In this document: in pieces, positions 23,041-36,057 of the stretch
Layout of the letters: every line of letters starts with the position of its first letter
Numbering within the stretch: position 1 is the first letter of the stretch
Source of the DNA: Ceratothoa steindachneri
Taxonomy: Eukaryota > Arthropoda > Malacostraca > Isopoda > Cymothoidae
NCBI GenBank assembly: GCA_963969495.1
Contig: OZ018324.1
Coordinates: 140,116,355 to 140,180,354, forward strand
DNA length: 64,000 nucleotides
Direction: 5' to 3'
Position numbers and translations under genes: made by a program
Notes under the pieces: generated by a model
What the model saw: the letters and a program-made list of their open reading frames with translations, nothing else
What the model was told of the DNA's origin: nothing
Databases searched by the model: none

Positions 23041-24106
23041 TCAAAGATCACCTGAAAATAAAAGAAATCATTTAAAGCAATTCCTTTAAGATTGAAAAAG
23101 AGTATTTAGACAACTATTGGGGCAACCGAATCCTATACCATAATCTGCTAGTAATTTTCTAGTAAAGTGATTATCGTTAATAGGTAGTCAAAGAATAAGC
23201 CAGAAGAAGGGATTAAGTTATAGAAGTTAGATTCTGATTCAGGAAAAGCATTAAATTGTGGTTAAGTGTTTAACTGACAAGGATTTTTGTGAAGGTTACT
23301 TCCTAACTACAAATAAATTTCTTACTCGAAAGATTCAAATTTCGGAACTTTTCAGCGAAATAGTAACTTTTGTTAATTAATTTTGTATTCGTCAATGGTA
23401 AAATGGGTGAGATAGGGAAAATGATGTTTGAATAAATTATAAATTGCCATCGTTTAAGCTGCAAGTATAGGTCGAAAGGAAGCACAGACTTTAATGATTT
23501 TTCAAGACCATGGAGAAAAAGCATATTATATTAAACTGAGAGAGCAATCTTTTTATTTTATATTAAGACTTGGAGATAGTTTGTAATTCTCTTTGTTAAA
23601 CGCTTTAAATTTGGGGAATCAGAACGGATTTTAATCATTTTGATAAAATAGTAGGTTTTTAAGATAAACTCTCCAATCATTGCAAATGTAGACGGATCGT
23701 ACTGCTGATGTTTTTTTGTTCATCAAAACGAAAGTTTTAAAGTTAGAAGAAATCCAAAGTACCCAACAGCTAGCTCACATAAATATCTTTCTTTTCTATA
23801 TACAGAACTTTGAAATATTTTTACCAATTAAGATTTATGATATCCTTTATTTAAAAAGTGGTTTGTACAGATCGTGACCATGTACACCTCGCTCCGTACG
23901 CTCTTGGTACCATTATTTGAATTTTTTTTTATATGCCACAAGCAAAATTAAAAGATCCACTACTACTAAATGATACACAAAAGTTATGAAAAGACATTAT
24001 ATTAAAAAAATATCAATAATAATATAAAAAATAAATTTCTTATTTTTTTAGAACATTTTCGAGCAAGTAAGGCACAGCCCTCATTGTTTATCATTGCATA
24101 AATATA
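23041..24106. other. AT-rich intergenic DNA
   Basis: No coding or structural signal recognised; the minus-strand frame at 23,303-23,524 shows no domain. Confidence 0.5.
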
Positions 24107-24339
24107 TTAATAACCTCATTAGGCAATGTAAAATCCCCTATATTACTGCAATAATGTAACTGGAAAATTTCTAATTGAAATTAACAAAATCGGATACAAA
24201 ATAGCTTATAAAATGATAAAAACTCATTAATAACCTCATTAGGCAATGTAAAATCTCCATATTGCTGCTATAATGCAACTGGAAAATTTATAATTGAAAT
24301 CAACAAAATCGGATCAAAAATAGCTTATAAAATGATAAA
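24107..24339 (+). repeat. Tandem duplication, 120-base unit, two copies
   Basis: TTAATAACCTCATTAGGCAA starts at 24,107 and again at 24,227. The two units run in parallel through AAAATCGGAT and AGCTTATAAAATGATAAA with scattered substitutions and small indels, so the duplication is not recent. Non-coding. Confidence 0.9.
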
Positions 24340-27300
24340 TGCCAAAAAAGAATGAAAATTGAGCCAGTAGCTTACATTATGATAAATTAAGCGATTCTAC
24401 CGTATTAAGGAAAGAATCTCTATAGTATATAGTTAAATCTTACATCTGGCGTAAAATAATTTTAGATAATAACACAAATATCATTTAACACGGATCAACA
24501 TGGCCAAATTTGCACTTTGATATCTTGTAATTTTAGTCAATTTGTTTTTGTTGTTTTACATTTACAACACAAAACAATGTTACATGATCAACATATCAGT
24601 TTCAAAACAAAATCCTTATTAGTATAATTTTCAATAATTTCAAAATTTTGCTTCTTATGGTAAAGGAAATCAAATATTCTTAAGTAACTATATATGCTTT
24701 TATTTATAATTGATGCACTCTATTTTAACAATGCAAAAAAACAAGTGAAAGACTATTTTTCTTTCTCCTTTGATGAAATCTAAGGAATTTAATGAAGAAA
24801 TTATCTAAAGACTTCAACTATGATAAATATATTTGCATTTACAGAAGGGAGAGAAGACCAGAGAAGGCAGAAAAAGTGATATAAATTATATATCAGTTAA
24901 ATACAATCTTAATTATTATATAAATTATTTATGTTAAATTAATAATTTTCTATTATATTCTTTAACGTATTGATTGAAGTGGTGTCAACGGCATGTGGGG
25001 ATTAATTTGTTCCATATTGAGTAAATTTTGTAGAAAACAAGTTACGTCTATTGAATTGTTGAATCTTTGTAATAGACTTTAAAATGTTATTTTTAGTAAC
25101 CGCTTGTCTATCTCCAAATGTATCTTATTTATCCTGCCGAAACTTTCAAGTATTTAAATAATTCCGTAAGCTTAACGAATATTTTACAGTTAAAGAAATT
25201 GAAGAACTCATATTTTAGATTCATATGGATAGTTCTAAGCTCTGCCCAATCCAAACACTTAAATTCGAGATAAACAATATCAACAGTTAGAAAATTCACT
25301 TTGTACGAGCATAATGTTTAATTAATTATGACAAAAGATTCGGTATGCAGCTTAAAATAACATTTTCACCTATATACAGGGTTCTAGTTGAGAAAAGGTT
25401 AGCTGAGATGAAGGAAGGAAGCCATCTGAATATTAGAAAAGATTAAACTGGATTTTCTAGGTTATATATGACTGGCTTACTCAAAAATTCTCTCTCTTTT
25501 TTTTCTGACTATTTTAGAACCCGTCGTTTGTTATTTCAGTCTCATTTCGCCCTGATAAAGTTCCTTATATAAATTTCTAAAACATTTCTTGGTTAATTAC
25601 AACGGTTTCAACTTAATATTTCAACTTTAACTTAATACTTAATTTATATATTTCCATTGAGGTTCAGATAATTGTGCTTATGCTACTATTTTTTAAACTT
25701 TATAATATACAATTACAATATATCTGCAAATTTTTTAACAAAAGTTTGACACTAAGCGTTGTCCACACAAATTTAAAGCAAGATTTCATCTACAGCATTC
25801 CTAATTATTTCTTCATTTAAGTCTTTAGGGTTTAGACTATTTAATATAAGTGATTCAGGGGAATTAGCTCTTTATTGATAAACAAATATAATGGTAAATT
25901 GGAATAGTAAAATAATAATTTGAATTCATTCCATTATTAGCTTCCTTACCAATGTTAGTTTCAATCCAATCTTATCTTGCTCCAATAATCATGATTCATA
26001 AGAGAATGTTTCAATTTTGAATGAGGGTATGCCATCCTCCCAAAATCAATATCAGAACTGGAGAAATTGTGAAGAATTGAAGAATATGTGATATGTACGG
26101 CAAAAAATAAGTAATTACCCCACCCAAATAATGATATGTAATTTATAATGATTTTTGTTAGTCGTTGTTGCGGTGAGCTTAGATAAAACAAATTTGCTGG
26201 GGTCAGTCGCAATTTCGCCCAGAGGCATTTCAATTATTTTTTAAATCATTCTAAAGTTATATATTCGAATAGAAGCATATCTCACACTGCTACAAGGAGA
26301 AGTAAAAAAGGATTAATAAAAGAAAGTAATTTAACCGAGAAAAATGCAAAAACATTAAAGATAATATGTATATGATTGCTCAAAAGAAACGGTTTTAAAG
26401 AAGTTTAAACTACGTTAAATTTGTTTATGTAAGAGATGATAAGATTACGAAACCATGGTTTTGCTTATATGCATTTTTCGTGTTTTAAATATATGTTTTG
26501 CTGTTCAGTTCAAATATAATCTCAGTGTTGGCGCAACATCAGTATTTAAAATATATTACAGGTTTTTTTTGCTGTTTATATAAGAGATTTCTCCGTGGAC
26601 GTAATGAATAGTTTAATCTATTCTTATTTTGAGACAGTTAGCACTGTATTTTTACTTATTATAACGTACTTAGGAATTCTGAGAAAAATAAGAGCAAAAA
26701 TAATGAAAATTATTTATCATATTAGTGCTTTAAAGTTCGTAATTTTCCAGAGTGGACACTTTTAGCATGAATGTATCGCATCTTTCTTGATATCTTCTCT
26801 CCATTGTTTCTATGACCTAATACCTTCTCTAATTATCCTCCCCACTGACATCACTCAAGTGTTTACAAAAGAAAACTCGACTTGAATGAAATATTGACCT
26901 TCAAGGACTTACGACAACACAACTCTTATAATATCTGAATAATCTTTGCTATCAGTTACCTCTAGTTTGGATCTTTGTGATTTACTCAGATTTCTCTAAC
27001 TACTGAACGAAATGCATGCGATTTTTTCCGACTTTGGTCATGGATCTTTCAAGTTTCTTAGAGTTAAACATTGTGTTCGCTTTTGCCCAAACAGTTTTCT
27101 CAACCTTTTGTTTAGCCCCAGAAAGCTTTGGAAAAACGAGAGGAATTTCTTGGAAGGCTCTTCGTCAAAAATATGAGGCTTTCACAATTTTTTCTTGTAA
27201 AAAATCTAATAAACAATTTTGCCAAAGAATTGTTTAGTCTAACTTGACTAAGCAAATGGACATTTTCGTTACCTAGGGAAGAAGGGAACGAAAGAAAGAT

Positions 27301-27670
27301 ATATTCAAGAAAATGTCTGAATATTAAAGACTACAAACAAACATCAACAAACAGAATTAGAGTAGAGAGGGATAAGTGTAGTTTAAACTGTATCAATCAT
27401 TTAATAGAAAAGGCTGCAATCACACAAAAGAGTGAACAATACTGCGTTAGCGGCCAGGAAGATGTGGGATAAAGAGAAAATATTAACCGAAGTTTATTAT
27501 CACCTATGCACTGATTGAGCAGTAAGTTTCGAAAACCGCCTTGGTTTTCTCTAAGAAACTGACCTTCCAACTCAGTTTCATGAATGTTTAACTAAATGGC
27601 GGAACAAATATGCGAAAAAAACTTCGGAGCGCTGTCACGCCATGTCAACCACTTGGAAACACATGTCTAT
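24340..27670. other. AT-rich intergenic DNA
   Basis: No gene recognised. Frames at 25,961-26,233 (minus) and 27,016-27,237 (plus) lack recognisable domains. No repeat of note. Confidence 0.5.
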
Positions 27671-27679
27671 CGAATTTTC

Positions 27680-28225
27680 ATTTTCTTATTTTGAAGAAAC
27701 CTTCACCATTGATACAATTATTAACAGACAAAAAGACTGCTTGATAAGCTTTGGCCAGGGCGTCTCTGAGGGTTAGCTAAGTGTCCACTCGACCTCGGTG
27801 ATAGTGCGTGGCCTCGTTGCTTTGAATGGTAGGAAGATAGCGCCGGTCTGGAAAGTGGCCTGATAAAGACACATATTGGCCTCAAAAAGAAGGCGCTGGG
27901 TGAGAAACATTACAAAGAAGGATGAATAAGTCTCTCACTAGAACAGTGTCTCGGACTACACTTAAAAGACAGTGTAAGAGAGGTTGGGGACGAACATGAA
28001 CTTGTGATCGAATGACTTTTGGCCGCCACAGCCGCCCAACCTCAATCCTTTCGACTACAAAGTGTGAACACATTTCGAGGTCCAGGACTGCAATATCCAC
28101 CACAGTAACATCGACTGGCTGAACTCCCCTGTTACCAACGTGTGGTCCTGCATGATGAAGGACTTTGTTCGCAACGTGTGGGCATAATTCAGGTTTGGCC
28201 TGAAACACTTTCTTACTGCCGAAAA
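27680..28225 (+). pseudogene. Decayed Tc/mariner-like transposase, second lineage
   Basis: The plus strand, across frames, reads EETFTIDTIINRQKDCL (first catalytic region, usual form DEK.FT.D...N..ND), then STSVIVRGLVALNGRKIAPV (usual SVMVWG.VAS.GK...P), and finally FWPPQPPNLNPFDYKV (28,017-28,064; usual FWPPQSPDLNPLDY.VW, the last catalytic Asp) followed by CNIHHSNIDWLNSPVTNVW. The middle block with the second Asp (usually QQDGAPAH) is not recognisable, and there are many stops. This is a long-dead element of a different clade from those at 7 kb and 30 kb. Terminal repeats were not identified. Confidence 0.7.
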
Positions 28226-28593
28226 CTGCCAAACTGAATAATAATACAATATAAATATATTTATATGTTAAAATAATAAAAAGATGTCTAACTGCATCAA
28301 CATTTATATTGTTTCCTTTGTTGAGAGCGTCGTATCGAGTGTAACATGACTTTTGTAATACACGCAACCCCTGCCCAACAGGTCCTCTACGGACAATATC
28401 TCTCAGAGATCGCTTTGCAAGCGAGATTACTACGTATCATACATAGGCAAGGTACTAGGTAGAGCATTAATTTGACTTTTTTAAGAGGCATTTATAAAAT
28501 TATACAACGATTTTTAAGTAAAAGTAAGGAAAATAAAAAAATTCAGCTGAGGGAATAAGTTGTAGGAGTTCCTTTATTATAATTTTTATTTAT
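28226..28593. other. Intergenic, nothing recognised
   Basis: AT-rich; it may hold the degraded 3' end of the preceding transposase relic. Confidence 0.35.
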
Positions 28594-29070
28594 TTATACT
28601 TGTTTAGCTTGATTTTTCACTTGACTTTCTCGATGCAGCTTCCACGTATTTTTCTTCTTCTTCTGAATTTCCTTTTTCTTTAGTTGGCTCTGCAAACATG
28701 GTCTTCCCTCAATCTTGACTTCTGTATACTTCTTGGCTGGGTTGGTATTAATCTTCGTTTTTCTTTCTCGATGCATCTTCATTTTTATTCCATTTTATCT
28801 TGATTTCCGGATTTCTTGGTGCTTCTTTATGAGATGGTACTTCAAGCCGTTTTCTTCCTTGATACATCTTCATTTTCTTCCATGGTACCTTGGGGGCTGA
28901 TTTCTTCTTTATTCTTTTTGAGCTTCTTGTTGAATTAGTCCTTGAAGACGTTTTCTTTCTTGAGAGATCTTCTTAAAAGCTTTTAGACTCATGAGTTTCA
29001 AACGCGGTACCATTGGATTTGAACGCCAATACTCTAGCATCACCACCAGCTTGAGTCCGTTTTTGATTAG
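28594..29070 (-). pseudogene. Lysine-rich decaying reading frame, unknown product
   Basis: One minus-strand frame stays open from about 29,070 to 28,594 apart from three or four stops. It has a markedly basic composition: MSLKAFKKISQERKRLQGLI, LKYHLIKKHQEIRKSR, MKMHRERKTKINTNPAKKYT, KKKEIQKKKKNTWKLHRE. AATAAATAAAAATTATAATA follows just after its end, as a polyadenylation site would. I do not recognise the protein. It may be a processed pseudogene or the last exon of a charged protein, or merely purine-rich DNA that is open by composition. Confidence in a real gene ancestry is low. Confidence 0.3.
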
Positions 29071-30143
29071 TAATTTTATCGGCTATTTATATTATCGAGT
29101 TGGAAGGAATTTCTTTGATACATTTTCGCACCCCTACAAACTCATCGAAGATAAAACAGACCTCTAAATATCAAACAATCTGAATCTTGATGTTTCTTTC
29201 TATTTTACACCTTATCTTATTTTTAAAGGTACTTAGACATTTACATAATTATTGATGAACCTTACAAAGGTGTTTAATTTGAATTAAGTTAATATGTATG
29301 TTAGGGCATTAACTAGTTACTTCAAATCCCGTACAAACATTTCCCAATGATGGAAAAAGTTTATAATTCAAAAGGGCCCTCGTTTCATGGGATTTTGGAT
29401 AAAGGAGGCATTAATAACTCTCCGGAGTTTCATTTTAATGGATTAAAGATGATTTCTATGGCAATCCTTTTTAACCTATATTATTGCAAACTACTATTGT
29501 ATTTCACGCATTTCCTTTGCGTCTTTCAGTTCAATAATCACGATAGAACTCCATTCTTAATGGTTATAATTATGTTCCACTATTACTGAGTTTTTCTGGG
29601 AAATATCCCAAGCTATATAAATTGAACTACTTTTATTCGATACAATTTCACGTTTATTATATCATATTTACACAGATAATCCGTCAATTTTTTATGACTA
29701 AAATTATTAATTAATTTACGAGTTTCTTCTTAAATAAACTAAGATTTAGGCTTTATCATTTCATCTCATTTTTCCTACCTGTTCACCAATAGTCATGGAT
29801 TACACAATAAGTCTAAGAGTTCTTGAAAGAAGGATGTTTAAACGGTATCGGAGAAAGAAAGGGTAAGTTCGAAAAGATTTTGTGAAAAGAGAATAAATAT
29901 CCTAGAGTGAAATTGAAGTCTAGAGGATGGTAGATGATGCTAAAAAAGAAGAGAAATTCTAATGTGAGATTCTTCGCTAATATATTTACCTTTTTGATAT
30001 TAAAGGGTTTCGAGGCAAATTAAGTCTCCTTCTAAGTGTTGTACTACAGATTTTGCCCGAAACAAAATTTTCTTCATCTTAAAATATTGACTTGACAAAT
30101 ATGTAAACCATGGAAAGTTGTCACGTATATTTCTAACATAATA
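29071..30143. other. AT-rich intergenic DNA
   Basis: No gene recognised; the 80-codon plus-strand frame at 29,347-29,589 has no known domain. Confidence 0.45.
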
Positions 30144-30145
30144 TA

Positions 30146-31076
30146 CGAGTGGTAGTTAATAAGTTTTGCAATTCGGATATAAGGAAACGAGATATGAGGA
30201 AAAGTGTTTTATTATTTTTCAAAAATAACTACCTTCGACTTCAATGCACTTACACCACTTTTCCATGAAGCTTCAAATTCCCGACAACCAAAAATCTCCC
30301 GACTGCTGTTCAATCCACTCCTGAATGGCAAGCTGGACATCTTCATTTCCACAAACCAGCGTCCGCGCAGTGCAGCCTTGAGGTCGCGGAATAAAACGTA
30401 GTCTCTAGGGGCTAGATATGGACTGTAGCTGGTATGGTTGAGACCCTCGAATCCGCACTCGGCACAACAGCTTATGCAACTCTGGCCTTGTGGACTTTGA
30501 CGACGTTGAAGTCGTTTATGGGGCGTAAGTTTTCTAGGGACCCAACGGGCAAAGACCTTGGTGATGGCCAAATTATCGTGGATGATGTTGATAACACTTG
30601 CATGTGATATTCCAAGTTCTCGCTCGATTTCTTCGACCTTCACCCGTCAATTTTCTAGGATCATCCTCTCCGCACGGGCCACATTGTCCTCGTTGGTCAC
30701 GTTTGACGGGCTTCCTGGATGGATCTCATCATCAAGGGACTCACGACCATGGCGGAACTCCTTATTCCAGCGAGCAATTGTTGCATAGGAAGGGGCGTTG
30801 TCGATGTACACTGCAACCATGCGTTCATGCATCTCTTTTGCATTCTTGCCTTCCTTGGTCAAAAGTTTGATCACTGCGCGGTGCTCAACCTTCTCCATTG
30901 TTGAAAAAATTGTGACTGACGATCTGTTATCAGCTACTGCTCCTTAAATAGACAAGGGAGGAGCGTGCGGCTGGAGGTCCTGACTCGTCATAACTTGTCC
31001 TAACATCCCCACAAACAGCTATCCCCCTTCCCCTGTTTTGCCCTACCGATTCGAAAAACTTATTGACCGCCCCTCA
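30146..31076 (-). mobile_element. Internally deleted mariner element, copy A
   Basis: The left end CGAGTGGTAGTTAATAAG (30,146) and right end, read inward on the minus strand, TGAGGGGCGGTCAATAAG (31,076) form inverted terminal repeats of about 30 bases that include AATAAGTTTT. TA lies on each outer side (30,144-30,145 and 31,077-31,078), the mariner target duplication. At 931 bases it is shorter than a complete mariner (about 1.3 kb), because the middle of the transposase gene is missing. Copy B at 62.5 kb has the same structure. Confidence 0.88.
30212..30898 (-). pseudogene. mariner transposase, catalytic centre deleted (copy A)
   Basis: From the ATG at 30,898 the minus strand reads MEKVEHRAVIKLLTKEGKNA, APSYATIARWNKEFRHGRES, a stop (probably CGA to TGA) after ILEN, then VKVEEIERELGISHASVINI and ARWVPRKLTPHKRLQR. 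These are the two helix-turn-helix DNA-binding motifs and the linker (WVPR.LTP). It then jumps to ECGFEGLNHTSYSPYLAPRD and YVLFRDLKAALRG, the region around the third Asp. The segment carrying the first two catalytic Asp residues of the DD34D triad is absent. The product, if made, could bind terminal repeats but not cut DNA. Confidence 0.88.
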
Positions 31077-31078
31077 TA

Positions 31079-31839
31079 CATATGGCAAACACTTTAACAT
31101 GACCATGAAATATTTGAATAGTTTGTCTCCCTGTGACATTATTTCTAAAGACATGCTCCAGTTTTACCGTGTATGGGAAGGTCAATTTCAAAAGAAAACC
31201 TGACAATGGACTTTGGAAATATAATTGAAAGTTTTAGGCCTTGTATTTATTGGACAGCATTTTCAGCAATATTTATAGGTGTTCTCCGATCTTATTTATA
31301 TTTTTTTTTATGCACAATAAAGATATTAATTAATAACATGACTTCCATGACCAATTTCATATAATGGCGGTATTTATGCATATTCAACTGTTTACACACT
31401 TTAGATTACAAAATTGATTGAATATGAGGGAAGATATGGAAAGAGGATGCATAGAAAATCATTCAATTAATCCTGTGGTGTTTATGGAGCTTAATGGTTC
31501 CATGATGTTAATAAGGTAATATCTCAATATTTTACTCCTTACACATTGTATCCAAGAATGCAGCAAATAGGAGTTATATGAGGCCATTGAGAAAAATTTC
31601 TGAATGTGATCTTTTTCACAACACAAGTTCCAATATTTTCCAACCGTCATTCACTGTTCTCCGTTTCCTTTCTCTAGTCAATTGATATCCCTCAAGGATC
31701 ACCTACTTAACAAACTCCTTGTTAATTTGCTATTTTCAATATATCCTCCTAGTAGGATTTACTCTTTACAAATTCTAAATGATTTCTATTTTCTCTTCTT
31801 ACACTTATATTCGTATTATTTATAGACTCATTAGCACGA
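31079..31839. other. AT-rich intergenic DNA
   Basis: No gene recognised; the small frames at 31,173-31,364 and 31,459-31,650 have no domain. Confidence 0.45.
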
Positions 31840-31842
31840 ATA

Positions 31843-31930
<88 letters not shown>

Positions 31931-31931
31931 A

Positions 31932-32001
<70 letters not shown>
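31840..32001. repeat. Compound (TA)n(GA)n(TA)n microsatellite
   Basis: TA tract from 31,840 with single TG interruptions, a GA-rich centre at about 31,914-31,936, then TA repeats to 32,001. Frames through it encode Tyr-Ile and Arg-Glu repeats only. Confidence 0.95.
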
Positions 32002-32004
<3 letters not shown>

Positions 32005-33849
32005 GTGGCCAAGGAAGAAACTTCGCTTAATTCAAACTTGAATATTGAATACTCAGTTAAGTGTAATTGCATATAAATAAAAATTCATACACAACATATT
32101 TATCCTTTATTATCTCTTAAATTCCAACAATATAAATATAATAGTATTACTACAATTGAAAAATTAAAATAGTCACTCAAAAGTTTTCTTACCGTTTTGC
32201 TCCAAAAAAGGATAATGTTAGATAATGTAATGTTATTACATTCAAGAAGATTTTTGCCCTTAAATTCCGTTTCATTAAATTTATTTTTTTAATGCTGTAA
32301 AATTTCGGCAATTAATTTCAATATAAAATTAGCCATTCAACCACATTGTTAAAATAAAGACAATTTTCTTTAAAAAAATTTTGTTTCTTTGCTAGTACCC
32401 TAATGGCTATTGCAAACAAGCCGATATATAGTAGCTAGATATAATTCCTGAATTTACTTTGGATATTTTGGCATCGATAAATCGATCCTAGCCCTACTAT
32501 TCCATAAGGCTCACGCAGAAGACATCGTTGATTTTTGTTAAATCTTAAAAACATTATGATAAAGGTGGGCCGGATGGATGAGATTTTAATTTGAGACACA
32601 ATCTTTGACTATTTAATTTAATTTTGACTATTTAATGCCAATTCTAAATTCAATTCTTTATCGTCAGTAAAACAAAATTTCTTGCATCTTTAAATCAATA
32701 GCGATCCTAGAACAGCTTGCAAAGTGTCATTCGAGCTATCGAACTAGTAGTTCTTATTTTTTTTAATTGAGTTATAAAGATTTGTACGATTCAAATTTCT
32801 ATCTGTAAATTAAGAAAAATTATATTTCCATTAACAAATGTTTCTTTAAATCCTGCTCTAAATTTAATTTTATTATTTAAACAAAACATTATTATGATAT
32901 CGGCAAAATGCCATAAGTTCTCAGTTTAAAGTTTAAAGGATGCCTGAAAGAGAGAGAAAAAAACAAGGCAATTTATAACCTACTACCCTAGGCATGCAAA
33001 CTTCGTACTTCCTAAACTTAAATATCGCACGTTTTCTTGATTAGGAGGGCAAATTTTGAGTGACTATATTATATTTTCAATTTTAGCAATACTATTAGAG
33101 GTATATTGTTAAAATTTAAAAGTTATAATAGAAAATACAAATAGGTTGTTGTCGACAAATTATTTTTTATCTTCAATTATATTTAACTTAGTTATTCCAG
33201 TTTGGAATTTAGTAAAATTTTGCTGGGCTAACCTATATATATCTATATATACATATATGTGCGTGTTTTGTGTGTATGTGTGGTTGAGAATCCAGACTCT
33301 AAAATTTATAGATCAATGGACAACCTTGGCATATCCATTTTTACCAAATTGATTAAAATTTCCGCGAATTGCCCTACATTAACAAGAAAATTTATTCTTT
33401 AAAAGACTTTTATTTACCATTTAATTCCAAATTAATTTATTGTACGAAATTTGTGCGACACATCACCAATTGAAAAGCAGAGCATTTATAAGAGGAAAGT
33501 GTTATTAATCACTAAATTTTATGGCTGAATGAGGGATATTTCCCGATCTCTGTCCGTTAGATTACAAACAAGAGAAATTCATAGATTGATGAAACATTTA
33601 ATTGTGATTGTCAGTGATATATATTTAATCGAATTTTATGCATTAATCACTGTAAATTATTGTAATTGGTATTATTTTCAATTGGTAATATTTATATGCT
33701 GTGCTAAAAACTAATTTTCACTATATATTTATAATTGTTACATGATAAAAAAACCTTCACACTCTAAATTTAAAGGTGCAATCAGAGCATTTCCGCTTAC
33801 ACATACTTTCTTTACATGAAATCAGCTGAGTACAAATCTATACTTAATT
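32002..33849. other. AT-rich intergenic DNA
   Basis: Nothing recognised on either strand. Confidence 0.5.
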
Positions 33850-34205
33850 GTTTTATCCATGAAGAAATGCTCGCGGCTAAAGAAATTCCAGAAATTGATC
33901 CCAGCAATAATTAGTATTGCAAACATATTGATGATATTTATCTTGAAGGAAAAACAATGGCACATCTGATGAAGGATCAATTTGTGAATAAAATTATTAT
34001 GCAGAGATTCAAAATTGATTGTTTAAAACTCTTAGGTAAACTCAGTATTAAAAGAAAAAAGCTTTCCATTCACCGAAAAGGGAGTTATTAGCAAGTTGAA
34101 AATCTTGGATTCAGTTATTGCCCTTGATGTCAAACAATCACTTGAATCGATAGCAAATATTAGCTCTATATTTCTGTTCATTTATCTGAAAAATAAACGT
34201 TGGAA
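33850..34205 (+). pseudogene. Possible hAT-like transposase fragment
   Basis: The plus strand across two frames gives IDDIYLEGKTMAHLMKD, IMQRFKIDCLKLLGKLSIKR, then PFTEKGVISKLKILDSVIAL and SLESIANISSIFLFIYLKN. The pattern of a cysteine-containing helix, a basic break, FPF..KGVIS.LK.LDP.IAL and a later FP/IYP block resembles the region before the C-terminal dimerisation domain of certain arthropod hAT-type transposases, as I remember them. No catalytic residues or termini are visible. Plausible but unproven. Confidence 0.4.
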
Positions 34206-36052
34206 GGGCTCGTTAAACAGTTGCTATGTTTTTGATTGTCAGGAGACAGATTGCCATTGAGTTAGAAATCTATTCCTGAACACTGGAAGAACTTGAACAC
34301 AGTAAAGAATGGTTTAAATAATTCTAAATTTCCCTTGCTCTCTTATTTTTTTTTAATTCTTGATTGTGCTACTTCATTCCATAGCATGTGTAGAATTATA
34401 TATTTTCTAAAGCAAACTGTGTTAAAACAAAGGCCTAAATTCCTTAAAAATAGAGCCCACGAAAGAAAGGCTATTTGCAAAAGAGCATATAGTGAAGTGT
34501 GCAGGAACGTGTACAATATGGGAGCCGAACAAGAAATTAATCGATAAGGTATTAGACGTAACCCTAAGCAAGGAGAATAAGTCAGCTAAATTAGAAGGAA
34601 AAGATAACACTTTACGAAGATTTGGATGTCGAACAGTCACTTATCTAACTGAGAAGGGATACGTTAACGAAAGTAATTAATGATACCCCTTTCATTGTCA
34701 CGTTAAAGTAATTAAATGCTATATCTATGTATTTTTAAAATTACCTTATTGGGTTTTTAAAGAGCAATCTCGAATTTTTTAAGGTTTAATCTGGTTGTTT
34801 GATAAAACCTCGATGGCAGCCGTGAATTGGATTAAGGCATCTTGTGGTTTGCGTCACATTCTAACAGTACGATCATGCCAGAACGAATGGATCGGTCATT
34901 AATCGGATCACGCTATGTGCTTATGATCCAGTGTCAATTGCCGACGTAAAGATCCAACCTTGCCGTGTTTTTCGGTGTCATTGCATTAATAGGTGCATTC
35001 TGGTGGCTATTTTGCTAAAAAATCTTGTAAAAGGAAAATAAGCCTGAAAAATATCTTATGGATATGCGGTTGGTACTTGTTGCATTTAATTATCTTAGGA
35101 AATTAAACCAGTGATGCTTGAACCTTATCATAGAAATTTCTAGGCAAATGCAGTTGGTCACGATTATTAGCCTTTTTGGCTTTCTAATAGCATTCCTCTT
35201 GTAAGCAGTATTATTTGATTGTGTTATACCATCGAAGTATGATGTATGATGAATGTCCGCTTAGTTACAGAAATAGAATGTTCCATCCACCTGACACCAA
35301 ATAAAATGTTATGTCGCAGTGTATGTATTGAGAATATCTATAAATTCTACTCTGTAATAATATGGCAATTATATTAAACACATAGCCTAAAATTTCTATG
35401 ATAATCCACAAAGCAAATGGGACTATGTGATATTCCTATGGGTGTTATTTGAACTATAATTTTTGCTACATATATTCTATCAATAATAAGGTTCGCCTGT
35501 ACTTTAAAATAATAAATCAAATATAAAGGTATAGAAGAAGTTTACCTTTTAGACTGGAAAATATACAAATACAGACAAAAGAGATCTGTAACGGAGTACG
35601 AGCGAGTTGAGAGTATATCATTTTATAAGATTTTTGGGAATTTCTGCATCATAGAAGAACTTCCATTAAACATCTCTATCTATATTTAGAATTATACCGA
35701 TATTCTTAAAGTGAACTTTGCACCCAAAGTAGCAAAAAATAAAAGGGTAATATTAGAACGTTTTGGAAACATAAATTCTAAACCATTTTACAATCAGGGG
35801 ATAGCTTGCTTTGAAATAAAATTGCACGTTGTCCACTGTTCTTTGGCTTCCAGACAACCAGCGAAGATGTACTCTAATCTGAACAATTTTCTAAACCTTT
35901 TTGTCAGTCACAACGATATAAAGCGTTATCGGAAAAAATTTCCAAGATTTAACGTAATAAATAATAGTTTCCTTCATTACAATTATCTAAGGGAATTTAC
36001 ACAACTTTTTTTTAGTGTATGAACGGTGATTAATTATAGATTAGAACGAAAT
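34206..36052. other. AT-rich intergenic DNA with one 103-codon frame
   Basis: The plus-strand frame 35,711-36,022 (MNFAPKVAKNKRVILERFGN...) is open for 103 codons and ends just before the GC-rich repeat at 36,058. I do not recognise it, and its composition is like that of chance frames here. Frames at 34,293-34,680 also show nothing. Confidence 0.35.
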
Positions 36053-36057
36053 AAATT

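Noticed and set aside
31779..32076. Open frames through TA and GA tracts (also at 5905-6298, 14,238-14,558)
   Set aside because: They encode only alternating Tyr-Ile or Arg-Glu and exist because TA repeats lack stops; not genes.
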